Source: Bacteroidetes bacterium GWF2_33_16 (lineage in GTDB: Bacteria; Bacteroidota; Bacteroidia; Bacteroidales; UBA12077). From it: a DNA stretch of 64,000 bases. The position numbers were made by a program, and so were the translations under genes. The notes beneath the pieces are model-generated. The model made no database searches. It had not been told where the DNA came from and worked only from the letters and a program-made list of their open reading frames with translations. How positions within the stretch are numbered: position 1 is the first letter of the stretch; every line of letters begins with the position of its first letter. The stretch lies in NCBI GenBank assembly GCA_001768565.1, contig MEOE01000025.1, forward strand, positions 23,312 through 87,311. The letters are read 5' to 3'. Positions 36,530 through 45,433 of the stretch are shown here, piece by piece.

Positions 36530-36958
36530 ATGAAATTCATAGTAAAAGGCTTGTTGATTTCTACTTTAATAATATTCATTTTTAGCAACCGTGCTAAAAG
36601 TCAGAATAACTCCCTAAATAATTGCATAAACCTTATTAATACTGAAGGTTACGTATCTGATGGACAGGAGTACAAAACAAAAGTTGACGAAAATAACAAA
36701 GCTCGCTTTTTAACAACCTTTTATGGAGGGAGCTATTACAGGATTGCAGCGTGCTCTAATGCTACTAATTCAAAAGTAACCATAACTGTTTTTGATACAG
36801 AGAAAAATCCCTTATTCTGTAATAAAGACTTTAATTATATACCATACTGGAATTTTAAGTTTACTTCAACTATTGATTGTATAGTAGAAGTTGAATTTGA
36901 AAAGGGAGTACTTATAAAAGATGAAGTAATGCTCCTAATTGGTTTTAAAGAAAAATAA
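36530..36958 (+). CDS. small secreted protein of unknown function
   Basis: This 142-residue protein has a signal peptide of about 25 residues ending RAKSQNN. A mature beta-rich domain of about 115 residues contains four cysteines (CINLINTEGY, AACSNATNSK, FCNKDFN, DCIVEVEF). The FYGGSYYRIAACSNA and GVLIKDEVMLLIGF parts hint at a beta-sandwich. I do not recognise the family. It lies between a lipoprotein and an ABC exporter and is likely to work with them outside the inner membrane. Confidence 0.6.
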   Translation: MKFIVKGLLISTLIIFIFSNRAKSQNNSLNNCINLINTEGYVSDGQEYKTKVDENNKARFLTTFYGGSYYRIAACSNATNSKVTITVFDTEKNPLFCNKDFNYIPYWNFKFTSTIDCIVEVEFEKGVLIKDEVMLLIGFKEK

Positions 36959-37009
36959 GTATAAATTCGTATACATCAATGTTTTGATTAATAATATTAA
37001 TTATATTTT

Positions 37010-40000
37010 ATGAGCGAGCAAATATTAAAGGCATTAATGCAATTATTTGCAATTATTGCCCATCCTGCAAGTAATGCAAGTGATCGCCGATCTATTGTCG
37101 AATACTTCCTAAAAAGACAACTTAATCAGGAAGCTGTTAAAAACTATATAGAAGTATTTAATTATTATTATGAGCTTCACCAGGAAAAGCTGAGTGAAAA
37201 AGGTCTTGTTAAAAAACGAACATCATCAAGTTCTGTTAGAGTTCTTAAGATTTGTACTCAAATAAATGAAGAATTAACCCAGAGACAAAAAAATATTGTA
37301 TTAGTTCAGTTGTTAGAGTTTGTAAAATCAGGAGGAGAAATCACTGAACAAGAAATGGCATTTGTAACTACCGTGGGTGATGCTTTCCATATTCCTGAAG
37401 AAGAATATAAACATATCGAAGATTTAGCATTCTTTGGTTACGATAAAATTCCTGATACAAAAAAACTTCTGGTAATTGATAATAATGAGAATTTCCAGCA
37501 TCCTAATGTTTTACATAATAGCAAACCGGCACTCGATGGCCAAATCAGGATTCTAGAAGTCGACTCATCTAACATGTATTTAATCAAATATATTGGAGAG
37601 AGCGAATTATACTTAAATGGCCAATTATTAGAGAGTGAAAAAATCTATGTTTTAACAAATGGTTCCTCAGTTCGAAATCCTAAAATCAAACCAATTTATT
37701 ATGGTGATATTGTAAGCCAATTTAATATTCAAAGAATAAAATCCAGAATTATTTTCGATGCCCGTGATATTGAATATCATTTCAAATCTGGCAAAATTGG
37801 ATTGCATAAACTAAATTTTAGCGAAGAATCGGGAAAACTAGTTGGGATTATGGGTGCCAGTGGAGCTGGTAAATCAACCTTATTAAACGTACTTAATGGC
37901 ACCTATCCACCATCAAAAGGCGAAATACTGGTAAATGGAATTAATATACATACCGAAAAAGATAAAATTGAAGGTTTAATTGGTCATGTTTCCCAGGATG
38001 ACTTATTAATTGAGGAGCTTACTGTTTATCAGAATCTTTATTATAATGCCAAGCTTTGTTTTGATAATTATAACGAAAAAGAAATTGAAGAAGCTGTAAT
38101 TAATGTTCTGGAAAACCTTGGGCTATATGAAATTCGGGATATTGAGGTTGGTAGTCCTTTAAATAAAAAGATAAGTGGAGGACAGCGTAAAAGACTAAAT
38201 ATTGCACTTGAATTGATTCGTGAACCAGGCGTTTTATTCTTGGATGAACCAACATCAGGTTTATCATCAAGGGATTCGGAGAACATTCTGGACTTACTAA
38301 AAGAGCTAGCACTTAAAGGAAAATTAGTATTTGTGGTTATTCATCAACCATCATCTGCAATTTTTAAGATGTTCGACAAGCTTCTTATTCTTGATAATGG
38401 TGGATATCTGATTTATGATGGCGACCCAATTGATTCAATTATTTATTTTAAATCAACCATTCAGCATGCCAATTGGAGTGAAAGTGAATGTCATTGTTGC
38501 GGTAATGTTAATCCTGAGCAAGTTTTTAATATTATTGAAACAAAGGTTTTGGATGAATATGGCAATTTTACGAATGAAAGAAAAATATCTCCAACAGAAT
38601 GGCGCGATAGTTTTGCAAAATTAAAACAAGAGGAAACTAAAGATTCTTCATCATCCAGACAGATATTGCCCGACATACGTTTACCTGAGATATCTTTTAA
38701 GGTACCTAATAAATTAAAACAGTTAATCGTTTTTATTAAAAGAGATGTTTTATCAAAAATGGCCAATACACAATATTTAGTAATAAATTTGGCTGAAGCT
38801 CCATTATTGGCATTCTTATTGGCTTTTATTATTAAATATTACAATGTTAATGTTGGGAATGTAATTGGATATAGTTTAAGCGAAAACAGTAACCTTCCGG
38901 TTTACATTTTTATGTCCGTTATTGTTGGTCTATTTATTGGACTAACAGTGAGTGCCGAAGAGATTATTAAAGACAGAAAAATTCTTAAAAGAGAAGCATT
39001 CTTAAATCTTAGCTGGGCTAGTTATTTGTTTTCCAAAATAGCGGTTCTATTTACCCTTTCTGCAATTCAATCACTTGTATTTGTTATAATTGGTAATTCC
39101 ATAATGGAAATAAAAGGAATGTACTTTGAATACTGGATAGTACTATTTACTGCATGGTGCTTTTCAAATATGCTTGGATTGGTTATTTCAGATAGTTTCA
39201 AAACAGTTATTACTATTTATATTCTTATTCCATTTCTAATCATTCCTCAACTTATTCTAAGTGGTATCATTGTAAAATTTGAAAAACTTAATCCTAATAT
39301 TTCTAATCCTCGTGACATTCCATTTTATGGAGAAATAATTACTGCACGTTGGGCATACGAAGCGCTTGCTGTTTATCAGTTTAAAGAAAATGAATATGAA
39401 AACCAGTTTTATAATTTTAATAAGGCAATGAGCATATCCGATTTTAAGAAAAACTATTGGATACGTACCCTAAATAATAAAATATCATTTCTTGAGAGGA
39501 ATATAAATAATCAGGAAAAAGAAAAAGAAATAAATGAGAATCTGGAACTCTTAAGAAATGAAATAAGGAAAGAATTAAATTCAGAATCAGGCAAACTTGT
39601 AATATTTAAGGAATATGACCAGCTCTATCATGGAAAATTGAATAATGAAGTAATTCAATCACTAAAAGATTATATGGAATCCTTGAATAAGTATTACATT
39701 AAACTTTATAATAAAGCTAATGGACTAAAGGATCAATTAATATCCAATTTACAAAAGACTCCTGAAGAACGCGAGCAGTTTATGAAAATTAAACGAGAGC
39801 ATTATAATGAGAATCTGTCTGAATTACTTAAAAATTCGAATGAAATAAATAGAATAATTGAATATAATGGAGAACTATTCCAGAAAGTAGATCCAATTTT
39901 CCTCGATCCTAATAATAGATTTGTGAAAGCTCATTTCTATGCCCCACGAAAACAAGTATTTGGAAATTTCTATGAAACATTCTGGGTTAATGTACTGGTT

Positions 40001-40096
40001 ATGTGGTTTATGACTGTCGCCTTGTTCTTTGTTCTGTATTTCAGGTTAATGAAAAAAGCTCTTGAGTTCTTTGAACAGAAGCAGTTTAAATTATAA
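37010..40096 (+). CDS. ABC exporter with N-terminal helical and FHA-like regions (ABCG type)
   Basis: A 1028-residue single-chain ABC transporter of the ABCG/White order: nucleotide-binding domain, then membrane domain. Residues 1-150 are a helical TerB-like bundle. About 180-240 is an FHA-like beta region (SELYLNGQLLESE, GDIVSQFN). Residues 260-500 hold the ATPase, with Walker A MGASGAGKST, signature ISGGQRKR and Walker B LFLDEPTSGL. The membrane domain starts near 580 and is interrupted by a long charged coiled coil of some 150 residues. The N-terminal architecture is unusual. It closes the operon with the two secreted proteins. Confidence 0.8.
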   Translation: MSEQILKALMQLFAIIAHPASNASDRRSIVEYFLKRQLNQEAVKNYIEVFNYYYELHQEKLSEKGLVKKRTSSSSVRVLKICTQINEELTQRQKNIVLVQLLEFVKSGGEITEQEMAFVTTVGDAFHIPEEEYKHIEDLAFFGYDKIPDTKKLLVIDNNENFQHPNVLHNSKPALDGQIRILEVDSSNMYLIKYIGESELYLNGQLLESEKIYVLTNGSSVRNPKIKPIYYGDIVSQFNIQRIKSRIIFDARDIEYHFKSGKIGLHKLNFSEESGKLVGIMGASGAGKSTLLNVLNGTYPPSKGEILVNGINIHTEKDKIEGLIGHVSQDDLLIEELTVYQNLYYNAKLCFDNYNEKEIEEAVINVLENLGLYEIRDIEVGSPLNKKISGGQRKRLNIALELIREPGVLFLDEPTSGLSSRDSENILDLLKELALKGKLVFVVIHQPSSAIFKMFDKLLILDNGGYLIYDGDPIDSIIYFKSTIQHANWSESECHCCGNVNPEQVFNIIETKVLDEYGNFTNERKISPTEWRDSFAKLKQEETKDSSSSRQILPDIRLPEISFKVPNKLKQLIVFIKRDVLSKMANTQYLVINLAEAPLLAFLLAFIIKYYNVNVGNVIGYSLSENSNLPVYIFMSVIVGLFIGLTVSAEEIIKDRKILKREAFLNLSWASYLFSKIAVLFTLSAIQSLVFVIIGNSIMEIKGMYFEYWIVLFTAWCFSNMLGLVISDSFKTVITIYILIPFLIIPQLILSGIIVKFEKLNPNISNPRDIPFYGEIITARWAYEALAVYQFKENEYENQFYNFNKAMSISDFKKNYWIRTLNNKISFLERNINNQEKEKEINENLELLRNEIRKELNSESGKLVIFKEYDQLYHGKLNNEVIQSLKDYMESLNKYYIKLYNKANGLKDQLISNLQKTPEEREQFMKIKREHYNENLSELLKNSNEINRIIEYNGELFQKVDPIFLDPNNRFVKAHFYAPRKQVFGNFYETFWVNVLVMWFMTVALFFVLYFRLMKKALEFFEQKQFKL

Positions 40097-40098
40097 TA

Positions 40099-40126
40099 AT
40101 ATGGCATCTCGATTGAGGTGCCATAT
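40099..40126 (+). other. hairpin after the ABC exporter
   Basis: ATATGGCATCTC and GAGGTGCCATAT form a 12-base stem (one G-T pair) with a GATT loop, three bases past the stop. There is no T-run after it, so it is more likely a stabilising hairpin than a terminator by itself. Confidence 0.5.
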
Positions 40127-40154
40127 TGCGTTCTAATATAAAAGTTTAAATACG

Positions 40155-40190
40155 AAAAGCTACAGAATAAATATATTCTGCAGCTTTTTT
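40155..40190. terminator. bidirectional terminator between the ABC exporter and siaC
   Basis: AAAAGCTACAGAATA and TATTCTGCAGCTTTT pair with one mismatch and a small loop, flanked by A- and T-runs. It separates the convergent ABC exporter and SiaC genes. Confidence 0.75.
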
Positions 40191-40212
40191 TATATTTTAA
40201 AAGGCTTGTTGA

Positions 40213-40593
40213 CTAGTCTACAACTTCGATCATCTTGAATGGAATACGAATAATTGATTCGTAATCTTCTCCTGCTTCAAGCATATCCTCATCGTCTTCT
40301 TCGTAATACCAGTTAATAATAACCTCGTTGCGTGCTTTTTTAATGGCTTCTAATTTCTTAAAAACATCAAGAATGCATTTCGACGAACTGGTGTTAAAAT
40401 ATTCTAATTGAATATTTACGGTAGTTAGCTTTTGAGGTTCTTTCGAATACTCTTCCAGCCATTCAACCAAAGGTCGATAGAACTCAATTGAATTTTCAGG
40501 AATTGAGCGACCTTTTATTTCAATTATCCCTGTATTTGCGTCAAAACTTACGCTTGGGGTTTTTGGAGTTCCTTCTATTGAAATTGATTCCAT
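40213..40593 (-). CDS. SiaC family regulatory phosphoprotein (DUF1987), first copy
   Basis: This 126-residue protein matches SiaC throughout. GTPKTPSVSFD lies at the N-terminus, IEFYRPLVEWLEEY in the middle and YFNTSSSK with Thr68 at the position phosphorylated in Pseudomonas SiaC, then an acidic YYEEDDEDMLEAGED tail. SiaC is switched by a SiaB kinase and a SiaA phosphatase and, in Pseudomonas, controls a diguanylate cyclase. Its kinase partner SiaB lies 36 bases upstream in the same operon. No SiaA-type phosphatase or diguanylate cyclase is in the window. Confidence 0.85.
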   Translation of the reverse strand: MESISIEGTPKTPSVSFDANTGIIEIKGRSIPENSIEFYRPLVEWLEEYSKEPQKLTTVNIQLEYFNTSSSKCILDVFKKLEAIKKARNEVIINWYYEEDDEDMLEAGEDYESIIRIPFKMIEVVD

Positions 40594-40629
40594 ATTGTTG
40601 AATTATTTAAGGATTTTTAATATAATTTT

Positions 40630-41178
40630 CTAATCAATAATAATATCTAATCTAAAAAAAGAATAATTCTCATCGTAATCTTCGAAACTATAATCCATTC
40701 CGCCTCCAGTTCTTCTTGCAATATCAATTAGTCCTAAACCACCACCACCTTTGTCAGAAAATTTCTGATTATTTAATACAAATTTGTATAAATCTTTCAG
40801 TTCATCTTTTGAAAGTGTTTTGATTTTATCAAGTCGTTCTTTTAGTTTCTTAATTTTGTCGTTTCTTATAAAATTTCCAGTAATTATTTTATACTTTTCA
40901 TCTGATTTAGAAATAACAAAAATTCCAAAATGTATATCAAGCTTATCACTGTAATCTGTTGGCAGATCATCTACGTGGTGATATAAATTTTGCAAACTTT
41001 CTACTAAAACATTATAAATTTTCTTCTTTACACCAGAACTATCAATTACATGATCAAGCTTAGTTTCAACTACACCTAAAACATTGGTAATCAATTCGGC
41101 TGTAATACTTCCTTTGTAAGCAAGCAATACTTCACCTTTATTCATTCTGCTGTAAGACTCATCAATATTAAAGCTCAT
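40630..41178 (-). CDS. SiaB family protein kinase (DUF6272), first copy
   Basis: This 182-residue protein has the GHKL/HATPase-like arrangement seen in SiaB. The N-box VESLQN lies at residues 59-64 (Glu60, Asn64) and the glycine-rich nucleotide-binding segment GGGGLGLIDIAR near 145-156. It should phosphorylate the adjacent SiaC on Thr68. Its promoter is likely the TAnnTTTG box at 41238-41245. A second, more divergent copy lies at 44855-45370. Confidence 0.83.
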   Translation of the reverse strand: MSFNIDESYSRMNKGEVLLAYKGSITAELITNVLGVVETKLDHVIDSSGVKKKIYNVLVESLQNLYHHVDDLPTDYSDKLDIHFGIFVISKSDEKYKIITGNFIRNDKIKKLKERLDKIKTLSKDELKDLYKFVLNNQKFSDKGGGGLGLIDIARRTGGGMDYSFEDYDENYSFFRLDIIID

Positions 41179-41624
41179 TTGGCTTTCTGTTATTATCTAT
41201 TTCAGTTGTATAAATTTAAACTTTTTTTTTCGTAAAACAAATATAATTTATTTTAGGTTCATTTGCTAACCTTAGTAAATCGTTTAAATTTTTAATTAAT
41301 TCAAAATTTACTTGTTTTTCGGATACTAAAATTAAAGAAGTAAATGCAGTTTACAAAATTTTTTTTTTAATTGTTCAAAAATGATGGATGAATGATTCGT
41401 TTTAATAAACTAAAAAAAATTTAAACAATGGGATTGTAGTTTTTACACCCTCGCAATAGTAGAATATTTCAGTAATATTTATTTGAAAGCTTCACAAGAG
41501 GAATATTTTTCCTAGTGGACAAAAGAAAAAACTAATTCTTCTATACCTTTTGCCAGTATTACCTCTTGGTTAAAAAAATCTTGTAATTATCTGGAAATTT
41601 ATCGTTTAAATTAATTTCCTGCAG
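41179..41624. other. 446-base noncoding interval
   Basis: A/T-rich gap between siaB and the NadR-like gene. The only interpretable elements are a -7 box for siaB (41238-41245) and a small AGGAA/TTCCT hairpin near 41500. No ORF, RNA gene or riboswitch was recognised. Confidence 0.5.
41238..41245 (-). promoter_or_regulatory. candidate -7 box for the siaB-siaC operon
   Basis: The minus-strand sequence TATATTTG fits TAnnTTTG, about 60 bases upstream of the siaB start. The -33 element is not clear. Confidence 0.4.
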
Positions 41625-42164
41625 TTATTTTATAAAAGTCTGCACTATTTTTAATGCATTATTAAATCGTGCATCACCCGTACCTGTTATTATAGCAAAC
41701 TTAAATCCATAATGCTGCAGCTCGTATTTATACATGTCAAAAAGTTTCTCTCGCATCTTACCGCCATTTTCTCTCACTTTATCAGGTATCCAAGGCAACT
41801 CGGTATCACATAATAGGAACAAATCAATATCAGATTTTTTTATTGCATCATCGAGCCATTCGGGTATTCTTTTAAAAACCACATTAAACCAAACTTTTGT
41901 AATAATTAAATAGGTATCAAAAAATAAAATCATATTTGCTTTAAGATCATATTCTTCTCCAAGTTCAATTTGCTTTCGAGCAATGGTTTCAATATCAGCA
42001 AAATTATAAGGTCGATTTAGGTCTTCTATATACTTACGTGCATATTCAGGAACGTAAACAGTATTAAATTGCCCTGCAAGATATTGCGCCAATTCTGTTT
42101 TCCCAGTTGATTCGGGTCCAATTATTACTATTCTTTTTATGTCTTTTTTAGACTTTTTTTCCAT
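41625..42164 (-). CDS. NadR-like nicotinamide ribonucleoside kinase/AAA ATPase
   Basis: A 179-residue P-loop protein with Walker A GPESTGKT at residues 16-23, then PEYARKYIE and FFDTYLIITK. It ends in DARFNNALKIV. It resembles the ribosylnicotinamide-kinase domain of NadR (no NMN adenylyltransferase or DNA-binding part). It would phosphorylate nicotinamide riboside to NMN. It overlaps the PnuC gene by 28 bases, which supports the role. It ends with no obvious terminator before the siaB gap. Confidence 0.8.
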   Translation of the reverse strand: MEKKSKKDIKRIVIIGPESTGKTELAQYLAGQFNTVYVPEYARKYIEDLNRPYNFADIETIARKQIELGEEYDLKANMILFFDTYLIITKVWFNVVFKRIPEWLDDAIKKSDIDLFLLCDTELPWIPDKVRENGGKMREKLFDMYKYELQHYGFKFAIITGTGDARFNNALKIVQTFIK

Positions 42165-42733
42165 TCCAGATATCCAATAAATGCAAGAACTGTATAAACT
42201 GCAAATAATACTACAGTAGCATATAGTCCTTTATAAATATACAATCCAAGTGATACAGCATCAACAATAATCCAAATAATCCAATGTTCTATTTTCTTCT
42301 TAGCAAGCATCCATGTAGCAATAATACTTGCGGCAGTAGTAAATGCATCCCAATAGGGTATTTCCGAATCGGTAAAATTTACAAGTATAATTGATATGAA
42401 TACAAACAGAATTGCATTAATCACAAATAAAATCAATCCCAATTTAAGACTTGAATTTGTTACTTCTAAAGTTTTCGTGTGTTTAGTATTTACTCCATAA
42501 ATCCAATTGTACCATCCATAAATACTAATAAAAACATAATAAAATTGAAGTCCCATATCGGCATAGAACTTTGAACTAAAAAAAACAACAACATAAATTA
42601 TAGAAGAAACTAACCCTACAGGCCAACACCAAACATTCTGCTTTATTGAGAAGAATATATATAATAATCCAAATAGTGTTCCTATAACCTCAATATAATG
42701 ATTATAGAGCCATATATAAATATCATGCAGCAT
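42137..42733 (-). CDS. pnuC: PnuC-type nicotinamide riboside transporter
   Basis: This 198-residue membrane protein has about seven hydrophobic helices and PnuC features. These are GTLFGLLYIFFSIKQNVWCWPVG, then YADMGLQFYYVFISIYGWYNW in the second and third helices, and ASIIATWMLAKKKIEHWIIW near the C-terminus. It takes up nicotinamide riboside, which the overlapping NadR-like kinase then traps. The start ATG lies in the right arm of a perfect ten-base inverted repeat (42726-42757). Confidence 0.87.
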   Translation of the reverse strand: MLHDIYIWLYNHYIEVIGTLFGLLYIFFSIKQNVWCWPVGLVSSIIYVVVFFSSKFYADMGLQFYYVFISIYGWYNWIYGVNTKHTKTLEVTNSSLKLGLILFVINAILFVFISIILVNFTDSEIPYWDAFTTAASIIATWMLAKKKIEHWIIWIIVDAVSLGLYIYKGLYATVVLFAVYTVLAFIGYLEWKKSLKKT

Positions 42734-42757
42734 TCAAAAGAATTTTAGAATGCTGCA
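42726..42757 (-). repeat. perfect inverted repeat spanning the pnuC start codon
   Basis: TGCAGCATTC and GAATGCTGCA (ten-base arms, 12 bases between) overlap the ATG at 42731-42733. It could be an RNA hairpin that hides the start codon, an operator for a dimeric repressor, or the tail hairpin of the upstream CtpA gene. There is no T-run after it. Confidence 0.7.
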
Positions 42758-42790
42758 AAGTTATTGTAATAATTAAAAAAAACTACGCTG

Positions 42791-44395
42791 TTAAGGATTA
42801 ATTAGGACTTCAGAATGGTATTTATCCCAATTTTTAGCTACTTCTATGGCTTTATTAAATCCTTTATCACGAACATTTATAATCTGAAAATACTCACTCA
42901 TTTCCCACAGGTCTCTTGCTATTAAAGCTTTTATTACTAATGCTAAATCGGCTTTTGATTTTTCGATTTCATCTGCTGTGGCTTCTATTTTATTATCGGT
43001 ACCATAAGCAACTAACTCAGATAGAATTAGTTCGTTAACTTCGAACTTGCTATTAAACTTATTAAAATCAGGATAAGTTGATCTTAATGATTTTCTATTT
43101 TTATCAACGTATTCCAGGACAAACGAATTTAAAACACCTTGTCGTAGTATTTTACTGTAATATGGTGTAACCGATGTTGTATCAATAGGCACAAAAATAT
43201 CTGGCATAATTCCACCACCACCATATACAACTCTGTTGTTTTTTAAAGTATTGTATTTTAATGAATCAGGAAAAGAGATACTGTCTTTATTAAGTAATTC
43301 ACCTTGGTTATATCGTTTTAATAATTCAAGATCATATTTATCATTACCTTCCGTATAGGGTTTTTGTATTACTCTTCCGGTTGGAGTATGATATCTTGCA
43401 ATAGTTAATCGAATCATTGATCCATCGGGTAAATAAAATGGTTTTTGTACCAATCCCTTACCAAATGATCTACGACCAATAATAATACCACGATCCCAAT
43501 CTTGAACCGCACCAGCAACAATTTCGCTAGCCGAAGCAGACCCTTCATCAATTAAAATAATAATGTTACCTTCTTGAAAAATGCCATTATTTGTAGCAAA
43601 ATTTTCATTTTTGGGAGCTCTCATTCCCTCTGTATAAACAATCAATTTTTTATCATCAAGAAAATGATCGGCAAGTTCAATTGCTTTATCCAGAAATCCT
43701 CCTCCATTATCACGTAAATCAAGAATAAGAGATGTAGCTCCATTTCCTTTTAGAGTCTTCATTTTTTCAACAAACTCATCAACAGTAGTTAATGCAAACC
43801 GATTAATCTTGATATAAGCAATATTTTTATCTATTAAATAAGCGGCATCCACACTATAAATAGGAATTTTATCGCGAGTAATTGTAAATACCAATGGCTC
43901 GGCAACACCCTTTCGCTTAATAGTAACATTAACTTTAGTTCCCTTATCACCTAGTAAACGATCCCGAACACCTGTTGTTGAAATATTTTTACCAGCAACG
44001 ATCTCATCATTTATTTTAATTATTCTATCACCTGCTCGCAATCCAACTTTTTCTGATGGACCTCCCGATATTGGAGAAATCACAAAAATTGTATCCTTTA
44101 GTAAGTTAAACTGAATACCAATACCTTCGAAATTTCCTTCGAGGGGTTGGTTCATTTCTTTAACTTCTTTTTCGGGAATATATACCGAATGCGGATCAAG
44201 CTCTTTTAATACATTAATAATAGCAGTTTCAACTAACTGAGGACTGTTTACAGTATCAACATAAAAGTTAGCAATATAACCCATTGCTCTGCTGAATTTA
44301 AATATATCTTCAGTTAAATACTGAGAAAATAAGTTAAATGGTAGAGCTAAAATTGATAATAGGAAAATATATTTAGTAATTGTTTTTTTTATCAT
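42791..44395 (-). CDS. S41-family C-terminal processing peptidase (CtpA)
   Basis: A 534-residue serine protease with an N-terminal membrane signal (residues 7-25). A PDZ domain lies around 90-170 (GIGIQFNLL, GDRIIKINDE). The catalytic core has Ser288 in DEGSASASE and Lys313 in RRSFGKG, at the 25-residue spacing of the Prc/CtpA dyad. It degrades or trims periplasmic proteins. It is followed upstream by the second siaC gene (42 bases away), which may be in the same transcription unit. Full length looks intact. Confidence 0.9.
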   Translation of the reverse strand: MIKKTITKYIFLLSILALPFNLFSQYLTEDIFKFSRAMGYIANFYVDTVNSPQLVETAIINVLKELDPHSVYIPEKEVKEMNQPLEGNFEGIGIQFNLLKDTIFVISPISGGPSEKVGLRAGDRIIKINDEIVAGKNISTTGVRDRLLGDKGTKVNVTIKRKGVAEPLVFTITRDKIPIYSVDAAYLIDKNIAYIKINRFALTTVDEFVEKMKTLKGNGATSLILDLRDNGGGFLDKAIELADHFLDDKKLIVYTEGMRAPKNENFATNNGIFQEGNIIILIDEGSASASEIVAGAVQDWDRGIIIGRRSFGKGLVQKPFYLPDGSMIRLTIARYHTPTGRVIQKPYTEGNDKYDLELLKRYNQGELLNKDSISFPDSLKYNTLKNNRVVYGGGGIMPDIFVPIDTTSVTPYYSKILRQGVLNSFVLEYVDKNRKSLRSTYPDFNKFNSKFEVNELILSELVAYGTDNKIEATADEIEKSKADLALVIKALIARDLWEMSEYFQIINVRDKGFNKAIEVAKNWDKYHSEVLINP

Positions 44396-44437
44396 TTTAA
44401 TATGTATTTATTACAAAACGTAATTGGTAAGTTAAAA

Positions 44438-44839
44438 TTATTTGCGTTCAACAAAATCGAACTCCATTTTAATAACATCAGAGAGATCTTCACCATCCTC
44501 AAAAATCTGATCATCTATATCTTCGTAATACCAGGTACATTTTACCTTTGCTCCTTTAAGAAGAATTTTTTTGAATAGATCCAAAATTTGTAGAATATAT
44601 TTTGATGATGCTGAATTTATATAATTAAGATCAAAAACTAAATCAAAACTAAGATTCTTTATAGTACTCTCATTTTTTAAAACCTGATTAATATAAGAGT
44701 CTATTTTAAAAATTACCGAATCGTAAAAAGCAACCACATCTTCTGGTCTTGAAATACCAGATAATTCAAATCTCTTACTTTTAATATCAAATTTTACTTT
44801 CGGACTAATTTCTGTTGGTTCAATGTAAAGGTCTTCCAT
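44438..44839 (-). CDS. SiaC family regulatory phosphoprotein (DUF1987), second divergent copy
   Basis: A 133-residue SiaC relative with KFDIKSKRFELSGISRP, AFYDSVIFKID, YINSASSK and CTWYYEDIDDQIFEDGED. The phosphorylation site has serine (Ser76) where the other two SiaC proteins have threonine. It lies 15 bases downstream of its own SiaB-like partner and 42 bases upstream of CtpA. The pair appears to be a specialised second switch. Confidence 0.78.
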   Translation of the reverse strand: MEDLYIEPTEISPKVKFDIKSKRFELSGISRPEDVVAFYDSVIFKIDSYINQVLKNESTIKNLSFDLVFDLNYINSASSKYILQILDLFKKILLKGAKVKCTWYYEDIDDQIFEDGEDLSDVIKMEFDFVERK

Positions 44840-44854
44840 CGGATACTTCTACTT

Positions 44855-45370
44855 TTATTTACAATTAACAAGAATTTCAAGCCTGTAATTTAAGAATTTA
44901 TTGTCAAATTGATTAAATGAACATTTAATTTTATTTTGAGTTATTTTGGCTAATCGTATTAATCCAACGCCAGGACTGATTTTATCATTATTCATTGATT
45001 CAATTAACTTTTTTAAATAAAGCTCTTTTAAAAATATTTTTTCACAGTTATTGATTTCGCTAATTCTCTGACTCAACAAATTAACATGCTCTTTTTTAAT
45101 AGGATTAATAGAAATAAGTTTAAATGAATTCTTCATTTTAAGTATTGAAAATATTGGTATGTCAATGTTTTCTGGCAACTCTTTTTTTATACTGTTTGTA
45201 TAATGAAAACTATTTTCAAGTACTTCAATTAAAACAACTACAATCTTCTTGAATAAGGAATTAGTGATATTAAGATTTTCTGCAGATTTTGCAAACTCAT
45301 TAATAAGCCTTGTAATATCATTATGACTTACAAATCCTTTGAATTCAATAATATTTGTCGATGAAGACAT
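44855..45370 (-). CDS. SiaB-like protein kinase (DUF6272), second divergent copy
   Basis: A 171-residue relative of SiaB. The N-box is VLIEVLENSF at residues 46-55 (Glu49, Asn53). The glycine segment is weaker than in the first copy, KISPGVGLIRLAK instead of GGGGLGLIDIAR. It may have low ATP-binding ability or act as a partner without strong kinase activity. It is co-directional with siaC2, and a terminator of guaA lies just after its upstream side. Confidence 0.7.
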   Translation of the reverse strand: MSSSTNIIEFKGFVSHNDITRLINEFAKSAENLNITNSLFKKIVVVLIEVLENSFHYTNSIKKELPENIDIPIFSILKMKNSFKLISINPIKKEHVNLLSQRISEINNCEKIFLKELYLKKLIESMNNDKISPGVGLIRLAKITQNKIKCSFNQFDNKFLNYRLEILVNCK

Positions 45371-45401
45371 ATATCTAAGATTAGTTATATTTTAAACAAA
45401 A

Positions 45402-45426
45402 GAAAAAGGAAAAAGTTCCTTTTTCC
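45402..45426 (-). terminator. terminator-like hairpin after guaA
   Basis: GGAAAAAG-type repeats form a self-complementary stretch on the minus strand, just past the guaA stop at 45434, and then a T-rich tail. It is weak but in the right place. Confidence 0.45.
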
Positions 45427-45433
45427 TTACTTA

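Noticed and set aside
40099..40126. Intrinsic terminator
   Set aside because: The stem is good but no T-run follows; the hairpin at 40155-40190 is the better terminator.
41179..41624. Riboswitch upstream of the NAD genes
   Set aside because: The gap lies downstream of the NadR-like gene, not upstream of pnuC, and no conserved riboswitch core was recognised.
44855..45370. Anti-sigma factor kinase (RsbW type)
   Set aside because: The N-box fits GHKL kinases in general, but the neighbouring DUF1987 gene and size favour a SiaB-like identity.
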